From positions 1 through 37,096 of the forward strand of contig JAAXKA010000185.1 in NCBI GenBank assembly GCA_012269555.1: 37,096 nt of DNA, given 5' to 3'. The DNA is from Alphaproteobacteria bacterium (lineage in GTDB: Bacteria; Pseudomonadota; Alphaproteobacteria; Puniceispirillales; Puniceispirillaceae). The notes beneath the pieces are model-generated. The model was not told the origin of the DNA and searched no databases. It worked only from the letters and a program-made list of their open reading frames with translations. Below, in pieces: positions 24,215-32,147 of the stretch. A program made the position numbers and the translations under genes. Each line of letters begins with the position of its first letter. The stretch's first letter is position 1.

Positions 24215-25003
24215 TTAACTTATATATTTCGTGATACCACCGCAGATTTCTACGGTAGTTCCCGTCATGTATGAATTTCTCTCCGACACCATAAAAGCTG
24301 CTAAATCGCCAACTTCACTAGGTTCTGCCCATCTTCCAAGCATTGTCTGAGAAGCAAACCCTTTGCGCAATTCTTCTGAAGTAGTATTTCTGACTTTAGC
24401 CATTGCCTCACCTCTAGGCCCCCAAGATTCTGTGTTTATCATGCCAGGGCAAATATTATTCACTGTAATATTACTGGAGCCTAATTCGTTAGCCATTAAT
24501 TTGTTAAAACCTATGAGGCCAGCATTTGGTATAGTGGTAGATAATGCTCCCGGCATAAGTTGTGTACCAGAAAATCCTGTAACGTTAAGTATCCTTGCCC
24601 AATCATTGTTTTTTAAATGTTCAGCAGCATGTTTTGTTGTATATACTGCTGCCATAAGATTAACGTTTATTGCCCTAGCCCATGTATCTTCACCCATAGT
24701 TGCTAGCGTGCCTGGTATCATACCGCCAACGTTATTAACTAAAATTTGTAAACTTCCAAGCTCTTTTACAGCCTCTTCAATAAATAGCTGACAGCCGTCC
24801 TCTGAAGATAAATCTGCAATAACACCTACAGCTTTAACTCCTTTAGCTTTTAGTTCTGAGACCGTCTGGTCGAGTCTTTCTTTGTTTCTTGCACAGATTG
24901 CGACATTACAACCCTCATTAGCCAATGCATGAGCAACAGCTTCTCCAATGCCTTGGCTAGCGCCAGTTATAGCAGCGTTCTTATTTTTTAGACCTAAATC
25001 CAT
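24215..25003 (-). CDS. Short-chain dehydrogenase/reductase-like protein lacking the Tyr-Lys dyad
   Basis: Rossmann-fold protein of 262 residues: TGASQGIG (13-20), the Asp of ADLSS (~64), NNVGG (90-94), and N-x-N (113/115). The ICPGMINT stretch and the C-terminal MTGTTVEICGG are also typical. The segment that should be Y-x-x-x-K reads STTIPNAGLIGFNK: Thr156 replaces Tyr and Asn160 replaces Lys, while the rest of the helix is conserved. It either has a changed mechanism or is not a conventional oxidoreductase. GGAGA sits 7 nt before ATG 25003, favouring it over a TTG at 25021. It is the first gene of the minus-strand operon; its promoter should lie in the 187-bp spacer shared with the divergent AhpD-like gene. 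Confidence 0.85.
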   Translation of the reverse strand: MDLGLKNKNAAITGASQGIGEAVAHALANEGCNVAICARNKERLDQTVSELKAKGVKAVGVIADLSSEDGCQLFIEEAVKELGSLQILVNNVGGMIPGTLATMGEDTWARAINVNLMAAVYTTKHAAEHLKNNDWARILNVTGFSGTQLMPGALSTTIPNAGLIGFNKLMANELGSSNITVNNICPGMINTESWGPRGEAMAKVRNTTSEELRKGFASQTMLGRWAEPSEVGDLAAFMVSERNSYMTGTTVEICGGITKYIS

Positions 25004-25190
25004 ATCAAAGTCTCCAAACAATTTCGTTAACTGTATATATTTTCAAGAAAAAAATATTTTAATCAAACAAAAATTATGTTTTCTTGGGAAAATGTGAATT
25101 CATAATATTCGTATAAATTTATAATCAAATTTATGATACCATTAAAATTGAAGTTTAATTATATCTCTAACCATTAAAATGGGGTTGAAT

Positions 25191-25772
25191 ATGCCAAGAA
25201 TTGATTACGTAGATGAAGAAACAATTTCGGATGAGGCCAGAACTTTAATTGAAAGTGCTGACGAAACTGGGGCTCCTGACCCACGATGTGTACGAATTTA
25301 TGTTAAAAATAAAGATGCTGGCGTCGAATGGGTTAAATATTGGAACAGTTTGCTTTATGGGGGCGTGCTTCCTCATGCCCTAAAGGAATTATGTAGAATC
25401 TATATTTCGATTGATCATGAATGTGGGTATTGCTCAACGGTTAGATCTACTAAGGGTGCTGCAGAGGGTGTTACTGAAGAAAAAGTGGCAGCTTTAATGC
25501 ATTTCGAAGCCTCAGACCTGTTTTCAGAAAAAGAAAAAATAGCCCTTAGCTATGCTAAAAAATTTAAAACTAGCGTGACCGAAATTGACAATGATGAGGT
25601 TTACAACTCTTTAAAAAAGACATTCACAGACGAAGAAATTATTGAACTTGGAATGCTTTGTGCACAGACTGACGGTGTTGGAAAATTTGCAAAGTCTTTA
25701 AATATTATAAGCTGGGAAGATGCATGTATGATCAATCCTAATATTGTAAAAAAAGAATATGCTAATTCTTAA
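25191..25772 (+). CDS. AhpD-like / carboxymuconolactone decarboxylase-family protein with CxxC
   Basis: All-helical protein of 194 residues related to alkylhydroperoxidase AhpD. The DHECGYCSTVRST segment carries Cys78-Gly-Tyr-Cys81, the redox pair, preceded by Glu77. In AhpD a His lies four residues after the second Cys; here the corresponding place is Arg85. Many such proteins are peroxidase- or disulfide-type enzymes of unknown substrate. GGGG six bases before ATG 25191 supports this start over an ATG at 25179. It is divergent from the big catabolic operon and 36 bp ahead of an SDR gene, with which it likely forms a two-gene operon. Confidence 0.78.
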   Translation: MPRIDYVDEETISDEARTLIESADETGAPDPRCVRIYVKNKDAGVEWVKYWNSLLYGGVLPHALKELCRIYISIDHECGYCSTVRSTKGAAEGVTEEKVAALMHFEASDLFSEKEKIALSYAKKFKTSVTEIDNDEVYNSLKKTFTDEEIIELGMLCAQTDGVGKFAKSLNIISWEDACMINPNIVKKEYANS

Positions 25773-25808
25773 AATAATAGTTTTTAATCTATTTGAGGGA
25801 ACAAATTA

Positions 25809-26537
25809 ATGCCAACCGTATTGATAACTGGTGCGAATCGTGGTCTTGGGCTAGAATTTACAAAAATTTATGCCGAAAATAAGTGGAAGGTTATTGCATG
25901 TTGCCGCACGCCAGACAAAGCATCTGAATTAAAACAAATTAAATCAGAGTTTGACTCACAAATAATCATTTTCAAAATGGATATTTGCAATCAAAAAGAC
26001 ATTGATGATTTTTGCAATGAAAATAAAACTACCACAATTGATTTGCTAATTAATAATGCTGGCGCACAATTCGAAAATTATGGCTCTGCAGCATATGAAA
26101 GTATGGGAGAGGATCCAAACCCTGCTAATTATGATTATGAAATGTGGGCAGAAACTATGAAAATAAACTTATTCGCCCCAACGAAATTGACAGGTCATTT
26201 AACACCAATGTTAGAGCGAAGTGATAACGCCAAAGTCATTATGCTATCCTCTGGTATAGCAAGTCTCGAGAATACTTGGCAAGCAGGTAGATATGCCTAT
26301 AAAACAAGTAAAGCCGCTCTGAACATGGTGGTGCGTACCTTGGGTGAATGGCTGCAAACAAAGAAAATTGCTACATTCGCCGTGTCACCAGGTTGGACGA
26401 GAACTGATATGGGAGGACCAAACGCTCCCCATGATTCCAGGACAGCCGTTGTTGGATTGTATAAAGTGATATTGGAAGCAGATTTCACAAATACTGGAAG
26501 CTTCTACAATTTTGATGGAAAAAAAATACCCTGGTAG
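25809..26537 (+). CDS. Short-chain dehydrogenase/reductase (C-factor-like)
   Basis: NAD(P)-dependent oxidoreductase of 242 residues. It has TGANRGLGLEF (7-17), the NNAGA motif (82-86), Ser147/Ser148 in MLSSG, and the intact Tyr164-x-x-x-Lys168 pair (RYAYKTSKAAL), then SPGWTRTDMGG. The GANRGLGLE start and the PGWTRTDMGG ending are those of the CsgA/C-factor-type subgroup. GAGGGA lies upstream of ATG 25809. The substrate is unknown; the AhpD-like partner gives no clear hint. It is convergent with the next gene, only 11 bp between stops. Confidence 0.88.
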   Translation: MPTVLITGANRGLGLEFTKIYAENKWKVIACCRTPDKASELKQIKSEFDSQIIIFKMDICNQKDIDDFCNENKTTTIDLLINNAGAQFENYGSAAYESMGEDPNPANYDYEMWAETMKINLFAPTKLTGHLTPMLERSDNAKVIMLSSGIASLENTWQAGRYAYKTSKAALNMVVRTLGEWLQTKKIATFAVSPGWTRTDMGGPNAPHDSRTAVVGLYKVILEADFTNTGSFYNFDGKKIPW

Positions 26538-26548
26538 GGATAGTGCCT

Positions 26549-27427
26549 TTAAGATAATTTTCGCTGCCATCCAGCAATCTCGGTATGGTCACACCCTAAT
26601 TCTAGTTCATTTTCTGCTCTTTTCCATTTATCTATACTTGTCTTTGAAAGGCTAAAATCAACTTTTAGAGAATTAGCAAGGTTCAAAGCTGTAAGAATAT
26701 CTTTATTCATTAAGTCCATTCTAAAACCAGAATTGAATTTTTCGGATAGAATAAATTGATGAAATTTATTTTCAGTACTATTGTTTTTTCCCGAAGAATA
26801 ATTCAGCACATCTATAAAAGTATCCGGCATAACACCAAATTTTTCTGCCAATGACAATGCCTCCGCAACCACAAGCAAACCCGTTGCAGAACATAGATTA
26901 TTAAGGCATTTACAAGCTTGTCCGCTTCCTAAAGACCCTGTATGAATTATTTTTCCTCCCATCAAAGTCAAGGTAGGCATTGCTTTTTCAACATTGGGTT
27001 TATCACCACCCACTAAAATGGCCAATTCTCCAGATATTGCCTTTTTAACTCCACCAGAAACAGGTGCATCTATTAGATCTACACCCATTTTCGTTAAAGT
27101 GTTCCCAAGTTCAATTGTAAGATGTGGATCACTTGAACTCATGTCTATTGCAAGTGTTCCCTCCTTTAAATTAGATAAAATTCCTTTGTTACCATAATAA
27201 ACTTCTTGAACAATGGATATGTCAGGGAGACAAGTAATTACCGTATCCGAATTTGTAGCCAGTTCAGACAAATCATTTGTTGGTACGACGTTTTCCGGCC
27301 ACAAATTCTTTTTCAAGGTTTCTATATTTAAATCAAATACGTAAATATTATGCTGTTTTTCTTTAGCTAAATTTTGTGCCATGGGGAAACCCATGTTACC
27401 CAAGCCAATAAAACCAATATTGCTCAT
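26549..27427 (-). CDS. NAD(P)-dependent beta-hydroxyacid dehydrogenase (3-hydroxyisobutyrate / tartronate semialdehyde type)
   Basis: A 292-residue member of the same family as the gene at 11188-12087, but closer to the canonical motifs. GFIGLGNMGFPMA (5-17), Asp32 for NAD preference, DAPVSGGVKKAISGELAILVGG (120-141, cited in part), and GQACKCLNNL with catalytic Lys173 and Asn176/177. It could act as 3-hydroxyisobutyrate dehydrogenase or 2-hydroxy-3-oxopropionate (tartronate semialdehyde) reductase. It is the last gene of the YciI / hydrolase / dehydrogenase group, 61 bp after the hydrolase. The two paralogues in this window differ enough in the substrate motif to suggest different substrates. 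Confidence 0.87.
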   Translation of the reverse strand: MSNIGFIGLGNMGFPMAQNLAKEKQHNIYVFDLNIETLKKNLWPENVVPTNDLSELATNSDTVITCLPDISIVQEVYYGNKGILSNLKEGTLAIDMSSSDPHLTIELGNTLTKMGVDLIDAPVSGGVKKAISGELAILVGGDKPNVEKAMPTLTLMGGKIIHTGSLGSGQACKCLNNLCSATGLLVVAEALSLAEKFGVMPDTFIDVLNYSSGKNNSTENKFHQFILSEKFNSGFRMDLMNKDILTALNLANSLKVDFSLSKTSIDKWKRAENELELGCDHTEIAGWQRKLS

Positions 27428-27488
27428 AACTTCTCATTACCTCTACAATAAAAAAACCTGAATCTAGAGAAAAATTTCTTTTTGCTGT

Positions 27489-28397
27489 TCACAGATATTT
27501 TTTAGCAAAATTAGCACATGCGGAACCAACTATCTGTAAATGATCCAGATTATCGTAAAGTGACATATGAGAAGCATCGCCACCTACTTGAAGCAACTCT
27601 TTTCTGGGACTCGGTATAGTTTGAAATGCCGGCACCTCAAATTCCGTCATCGTTATATCATCATACCAAGAAGTAACCATTAACGTTGGTTGATGAATAA
27701 TCCTTTTCATATAGGGTGTAACATCGTATCGGATTGCATATTCAAAGCTTTGGACTGTAGTCCAGTGTTCGTGATTAGGCGCAACCGTCTCTTTGAATTT
27801 TTTAAATACAGGCCAAGTCTCCGGTGCAGGCCAAACTGATGCCTTTTCATGTGGATGTGCTGAGTGTGCAATAGTACCGTGCTTCCCAGTTTTAAATCTT
27901 TCAACCCGGTCTTTAGCGACTATATCCCATAATTCACGCAATCCCACATTTGAATTAGCTCGAAGGGCATTATACCAGCCATCCAGCATTGGAACAACAC
28001 TCATGATAATTCTTATCCTAGGGTCAAGTGCTGCGACTGGGAAAACATGCCCTCCTGCGTAAGAAATTCCCCATATTCCTATTCTATTATCATCAATATC
28101 CCCGCGCTCACATACATAGGTAACCGCATTAATCAGGTCATCAATTTGCTCCCAAGGGTTAATATGCTGTCTTATTTCACCCTCACTTTCACCCAGATTT
28201 CGATAATCAAAAGATAAAGCAGCATATCCAGCGTCTGCTAAAAATTGAGCATATTCGGGTTGAATCAGCTCTTTTACGTAACACCATCCGCCCCCCATCA
28301 CAATACATGGATATGGCGGTTTTACGTTATCAGGTATATAAAGATGTCCTACTAATTTTAGCCCATCACTATTAAATGTAACGTCTTCTCTTGGCAT
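27489..28397 (-). CDS. Alpha/beta hydrolase (S15/acetyl-xylan-esterase-like)
   Basis: A 302-residue serine hydrolase. The fold is visible in YPCIVMGGGWCYVKE (29-43), carrying the oxyanion strand, GYAALSFDYRNLGESEG, and the nucleophile elbow WGISYAGG with Ser112; Ala instead of Gly follows two residues later. Near the C-terminus are Asp in SWYDDIT and His in DASHMSLY as likely triad acid and base. Similar proteins are annotated as dienelactone-hydrolase-like or X-Pro peptidase-like, but the substrate cannot be derived. The ribosome site is a purine-rich AGGAGAAG in front of ATG 28397. It is transcribed with the YciI gene 54 bp upstream. Confidence 0.85.
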   Translation of the reverse strand: MPREDVTFNSDGLKLVGHLYIPDNVKPPYPCIVMGGGWCYVKELIQPEYAQFLADAGYAALSFDYRNLGESEGEIRQHINPWEQIDDLINAVTYVCERGDIDDNRIGIWGISYAGGHVFPVAALDPRIRIIMSVVPMLDGWYNALRANSNVGLRELWDIVAKDRVERFKTGKHGTIAHSAHPHEKASVWPAPETWPVFKKFKETVAPNHEHWTTVQSFEYAIRYDVTPYMKRIIHQPTLMVTSWYDDITMTEFEVPAFQTIPSPRKELLQVGGDASHMSLYDNLDHLQIVGSACANFAKKYL

Positions 28398-28451
28398 TTG
28401 CTTCTCCTAAAAATCACAATTTTGATTAACAAATATTTCGATTTAATTATT

Positions 28452-28730
28452 TCAATCCGTTTTTTTGTCCCACGCAACCAGGCTTATTTGGCTAAACAAT
28501 CCTGCTTTTACATACGGATCGTTATCAATAAAATTTTGGACTGCTTCCCTATCAGGGGCATCTACAATTATCAATGTTCCTATAGGACTTACCCCATCGT
28601 CACATACCAACGGGCCTGCATGAACGATTTTCATACCATGTTCATACACATATTTTACATGTGCAGGATTATTTTTTGTTCTTATGGCTGATTTATCATG
28701 ACAATCAATAGCTGAATAGACAAAAAGCAT
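28452..28730 (-). CDS. YciI family protein
   Basis: A 92-residue ferredoxin-like alpha/beta barrel protein. The family is dimeric, with a putative active-site His-Asp pair; biochemical roles are mostly unknown (some relatives act as dehydrochlorinases or small lyases). It shows NNPAHVKYVYEHG with the conserved His, IVHAGPL, the GTLIIVDAPDREAVQNFIDNDPY block and the AGLFSQISLVAW ending. GGAGGG lies 7 nt before ATG 28730, so this start is clear. It is the first gene of the minus-strand trio with the hydrolase and dehydrogenase. The 218-bp spacer behind it (28731-28948) holds nothing that I recognise. Confidence 0.85.
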   Translation of the reverse strand: MLFVYSAIDCHDKSAIRTKNNPAHVKYVYEHGMKIVHAGPLVCDDGVSPIGTLIIVDAPDREAVQNFIDNDPYVKAGLFSQISLVAWDKKTD

Positions 28731-28948
28731 AATATTTCCCTCCAACAAAACTAAGCCTAATGGCGCGCATTTAGACGCTTAATTTTATCCATAACAACAA
28801 CTCTACAATATATTTTTGCTGTGTCACTTTATATTTTATAGTTAGCTAAGAAACTCTTTATTTCTGTTGAGAAAACTTTTTGAAACAAATCAAGGACGAG
28901 AATCTAATACTCAAAACATTATGGAAAATAGGATTTAAACTATTTTTC

Positions 28949-29629
28949 CTATCGCCAGCCAAGTTCATCTCTAGCCTTGTCAAGGCTGTCAAAAATCAGA
29001 TGACCTAGGGCAACACATTTTTCTGAAGGAATTTTTATATCTGGAATCTGGATAACAGGTATGCCTGCAGCATGTGCTGCCATTACACCCACATCTGAGT
29101 CCTCAAACGCAATGCAGCTATTGGCTGATACGTTAACACAAGAGGCTGCTTTTAGATAAATATCTGGAGCAGGTTTTGCATTTCTTACTTGGTCACCTCC
29201 AACAATAAAACCGATAAATGAACGTAATTTTGCACGCGTCAAGAGTGTTTCAGCAGATTGAGTATACGAAGATGTGGCAACTGCAATTTTAATTTTTCGG
29301 GAATTAATATAATCGAGAAATTCTAATGCACCTTCCTTGGCTGGAACTTCATCATTTAAAATTTCCTGAAAATGCTCCCACCAAGTCTGATTAAAATGTG
29401 TGATATTTGCATCCTTAGGCAGGATAGAAGTTAGTAGCTTATCTCTTAAAACAGAACCATGCCCAGTTAGTTGGGCATACTCCTCATCTGAGCAAGAAAA
29501 ATTAATTTTTTTGCAGCTATAAAAAAAGGCATGCTTAGCTACTTTTTCTGTGTCTAGGAGAAGCCCATCCATATCTAATAAAATAGCTTCTGGAAGGGGA
29601 ACCGGCTTATTAATTATATTGATTTGCAT
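28949..29629 (-). CDS. HAD-superfamily phosphatase/phosphomutase (beta-PGM-like, subfamily IA)
   Basis: A 226-residue hydrolase with all four HAD motifs. Motif I is LLDMDGLLLDTE (nucleophile Asp19, acid Asp21); motif II is VATSS; motif III is the Lys in NAKPAPDIY; motif IV is AFEDSDVGVMAAHAAG. An alpha-helical cap lies between residues ~30 and 100. DTE and the KPAPDIYLKAA segment resemble beta-phosphoglucomutase and sugar-phosphate phosphatases such as YniC. The substrate is probably a small phosphosugar. It is divergent from the dipeptidase gene with 104 bp between starts, and two genes away from the glucosylglycerate pair, so a link there is possible but not shown. Confidence 0.87.
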   Translation of the reverse strand: MQINIINKPVPLPEAILLDMDGLLLDTEKVAKHAFFYSCKKINFSCSDEEYAQLTGHGSVLRDKLLTSILPKDANITHFNQTWWEHFQEILNDEVPAKEGALEFLDYINSRKIKIAVATSSYTQSAETLLTRAKLRSFIGFIVGGDQVRNAKPAPDIYLKAASCVNVSANSCIAFEDSDVGVMAAHAAGIPVIQIPDIKIPSEKCVALGHLIFDSLDKARDELGWR

Positions 29630-29733
29630 TTGTTATTCTCTTTTTAATTAATTCTTTTGCCGATATATTATGTATCATAGAAGCATTAATATTATTCAGT
29701 AAATTTTCAAACTTTAGGGAGATAGTTAGTAAG

Positions 29734-30828
29734 ATGATAAAAACACCCGTCTTTGATGGTCATAATGACCTATTACTAGCGCTTTGGCGTTCTAATGATT
29801 TAGACGGAAACGATTTTATATTTGGAAGGGAAAAAGGGCATATTGATCTTCCCAGGTGCAAAAAAGGTGGTCTTAAAGGGGGATTTTTTGCGATCTTTGT
29901 TCCTGCAACCAATGTAGCACCAGAAGCCTTTTGGGAACGTCATCCAGACCTAGTAAAAAATAAAAAAGGGGCTAAAGAAAAAATGCCCTCTAACAACTTG
30001 CTAAATACAGAACAAATTTCACAAACATATGCTTACGCAGCTACAATCGAGATGATAAATATAGCGCGTAATATAGCTGACCAAAATCCAGACAAACTAG
30101 AAATATGTACAGATTATGGAACATTACGAAGTTGCATCGATAAAGAAAAAATTGCGCTACTTTTGCATATTGAAGGTGCAGAGGCAATCGGCTCAGACTT
30201 AAGTCAGCTAGAGATATTATACAACATTGGATTGAGGTCTATTGGTCCTGTATGGTCACGTAAGAATATTTTTGCGGAAGGGGTAAATTTTAGTTTTCCT
30301 TCAACCCCTGACCAAGGGGATGGTTTAACGGATGCTGGCAAAGAGCTAATTCGTTTTTGCAATAGAAAAAAAATACTCATTGACCTCTCTCACTTAAATG
30401 AGAAGGGGTTTTGGGATATTGCAAAAATTTCTGATAAGCCTCTTGTGGCTACCCATTCTAATGTCCATTCTCTTTGTCCTTCTCCGCGAAATTTAACACA
30501 ATCTCAACTAGCAGCAATCGCGGAAACTAATGGTGTTGTAGGTTTAAATTTTGGGATTGGTTTTCTACATCCTGAAGGTAAACAAGACAAAAATCTAAGT
30601 CTTGATAATATGTGTAAACACCTAGATGCGCTTCTTGAAATTCTTGGAGAGGATGGGGTAGCACTTGGCTCTGATTTTGACGGTATTCAAATATCAAACC
30701 ATATTTCAGATTGCTCAGGTCTGCCAAAACTTATTGCTTCAATGAAAAAGAATGGATATGACGATACCTTAATCCAAAAAATATGCTTTGAAAATTGGCT
30801 TAATTTATTGAAGAAAACAATTGGTTAA
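29734..30828 (+). CDS. Membrane dipeptidase (peptidase family M19)
   Basis: Zinc hydrolase of 364 residues in the renal dipeptidase family; some bacterial members act on dipeptides with D-residues. Metal ligands and family blocks are visible: FDGHNDLLLALW with His10 and Asp12, LLHIEGAEAIG with the bridging Glu, LIDLSHLNEKGFWDI, ATHSNVHSLCPSPRNL, and LGSDFDGI near the C-terminus. There is no signal peptide, so it is probably cytoplasmic. GGGAGA lies ~12 bases before ATG 29734. It stands alone, convergent with gpgS across a 62-bp AT-rich gap. Confidence 0.92.
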   Translation: MIKTPVFDGHNDLLLALWRSNDLDGNDFIFGREKGHIDLPRCKKGGLKGGFFAIFVPATNVAPEAFWERHPDLVKNKKGAKEKMPSNNLLNTEQISQTYAYAATIEMINIARNIADQNPDKLEICTDYGTLRSCIDKEKIALLLHIEGAEAIGSDLSQLEILYNIGLRSIGPVWSRKNIFAEGVNFSFPSTPDQGDGLTDAGKELIRFCNRKKILIDLSHLNEKGFWDIAKISDKPLVATHSNVHSLCPSPRNLTQSQLAAIAETNGVVGLNFGIGFLHPEGKQDKNLSLDNMCKHLDALLEILGEDGVALGSDFDGIQISNHISDCSGLPKLIASMKKNGYDDTLIQKICFENWLNLLKKTIG

Positions 30829-30890
30829 CAATTTTCAAACATACCATATTTTCATCTAATTAATTTTAAATTGAAATTAAAAATTATCCT

Positions 30891-32147
30891 TTATGAAGCC
30901 GTCATTTTAGGAACAACATGTAAAAATGTGTTTAGTTCTTGATTGTCCGCTTCAACCGCACGCCTTAGATGATATTCAATATCTGGTATAGCTGACTTTA
31001 CCCTTGCCCATGATGGAATAAAGGGTGTTTCCATTGGTGCATAACTAAAATCACTTCCTGCCCGCATAATATTTTCAGCAAATAACTCTACGGCTCTTTC
31101 TTCAGAATCTATGTCGTAGCTCAACCCATTAACCTCAGCATCCGTTTGGTAATGACGAACCATATCAAGAGCAATTCGAAAGTAGGATGCTTTTAGAGTT
31201 CGAAATGTATCAGGTCCGAAACAATATCCTTGAGTAGCTAATTTTCTTATAATTACTTTAACTATATCAATGGACATGCGTGATAAACCAAAATCACGGT
31301 CATCTTCTGAAAGTTCTTGATGTTTATGTTCATAAGTATCTGCAATATCGATTTGGCATATTCTGTTACTTGCTTGATTTCTCTGCATCTCTGATAATAT
31401 TCCAACTTCCAATCCCCAATCTGACGATATCCGAAGTTCAGGGATTAGAGACCTTCTAAATGAAAACTCTCCAGCGAGAGGATATCTAAAACTCTTCATA
31501 AAATTAAGATAATCGCTGTGACCTAGCACTTGTTCCATTGCCAAAAGCAAAGGGGACACTAGCAGTCGGCAAGCTCTACCGTTCATTTTATTATCGGATA
31601 TTCTTGCATAAAATCCCTTACAAAATTCAAATTGATAATTTGGATTTGATATTGGATAGAAAAGTCTTGCCAGTAACATCCTATCATAGGTCAAAATATC
31701 GCAATCATGTAACGCAACTGCATCTGCTTTAGCTCTCGCATTAACATACCCTATACAGTACCATACATTTTGGCCTTTTCCTGGCTCCATTGGGGCAAGA
31801 CCTTTTTCTTCAAGCATTTGTGAAATAGCCTTCATGCGAGGACCATCATTCCATAAAAGTGAGAATGGCTGGTTCAACTCCTTAAAGAAAGAATATGCAT
31901 ATTCGTATTGATCGCGATCTGCTTTATCTAATCCGATTATAATATGATTAAGATATTTTACCTTTGAAATATTTCTTACAATTTCTTTAAGCGCAGAGCC
32001 CTCTAATTCAGAATACAAGCTTGGCAATATTAGTTCCATTGGCCGATACCCCGCAAATAACGAAAGATCATCTTCCATCTGCTTAAGTGTTTTAGTGCCA
32101 AAGTTATGTAAGGTAGCCACACTACCATTCTGTGCAAAATCACCCAT
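30891..32147 (-). CDS. gpgS: Glucosyl-3-phosphoglycerate synthase
   Basis: GT81-type glycosyltransferase joining glucose from an NDP-glucose to D-3-phosphoglycerate, the first step to the compatible solute glucosylglycerate. The 418-residue protein has the family opening DFAQNGSVATLHNF (3-16), ILPSLYSELEGSALKEIV (40-57), the metal/nucleotide motif HDCDI with Asp148 and Asp150, and the SFRYPLAGEFSFRR region, then SDWGLEVGILSEM for the acceptor side. Its ATG overlaps the phosphatase stop by 8 bp (ATGGGTGA), so the two are translated together. The glucosyl rather than mannosyl call rests on its resemblance to bacterial GpgS. Confidence 0.88.
   Translation of the reverse strand: MGDFAQNGSVATLHNFGTKTLKQMEDDLSLFAGYRPMELILPSLYSELEGSALKEIVRNISKVKYLNHIIIGLDKADRDQYEYAYSFFKELNQPFSLLWNDGPRMKAISQMLEEKGLAPMEPGKGQNVWYCIGYVNARAKADAVALHDCDILTYDRMLLARLFYPISNPNYQFEFCKGFYARISDNKMNGRACRLLVSPLLLAMEQVLGHSDYLNFMKSFRYPLAGEFSFRRSLIPELRISSDWGLEVGILSEMQRNQASNRICQIDIADTYEHKHQELSEDDRDFGLSRMSIDIVKVIIRKLATQGYCFGPDTFRTLKASYFRIALDMVRHYQTDAEVNGLSYDIDSEERAVELFAENIMRAGSDFSYAPMETPFIPSWARVKSAIPDIEYHLRRAVEADNQELNTFLHVVPKMTAS

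Noticed and set aside
24363..24791. 142-residue open frame on the plus strand, opposite the SDR gene
   Set aside because: Lies wholly inside the SDR gene on the other strand; the composition is that of a shadow frame.
25022..25190. Imperfect 12-bp direct repeats (AAATTTATAATC / AAATTTATGATA) and TTTTC-TTGG-GAAAA in the divergent spacer
   Set aside because: They consist almost wholly of A and T, with mismatches, and are expected by chance in such DNA; a regulator site is possible but unsupported.
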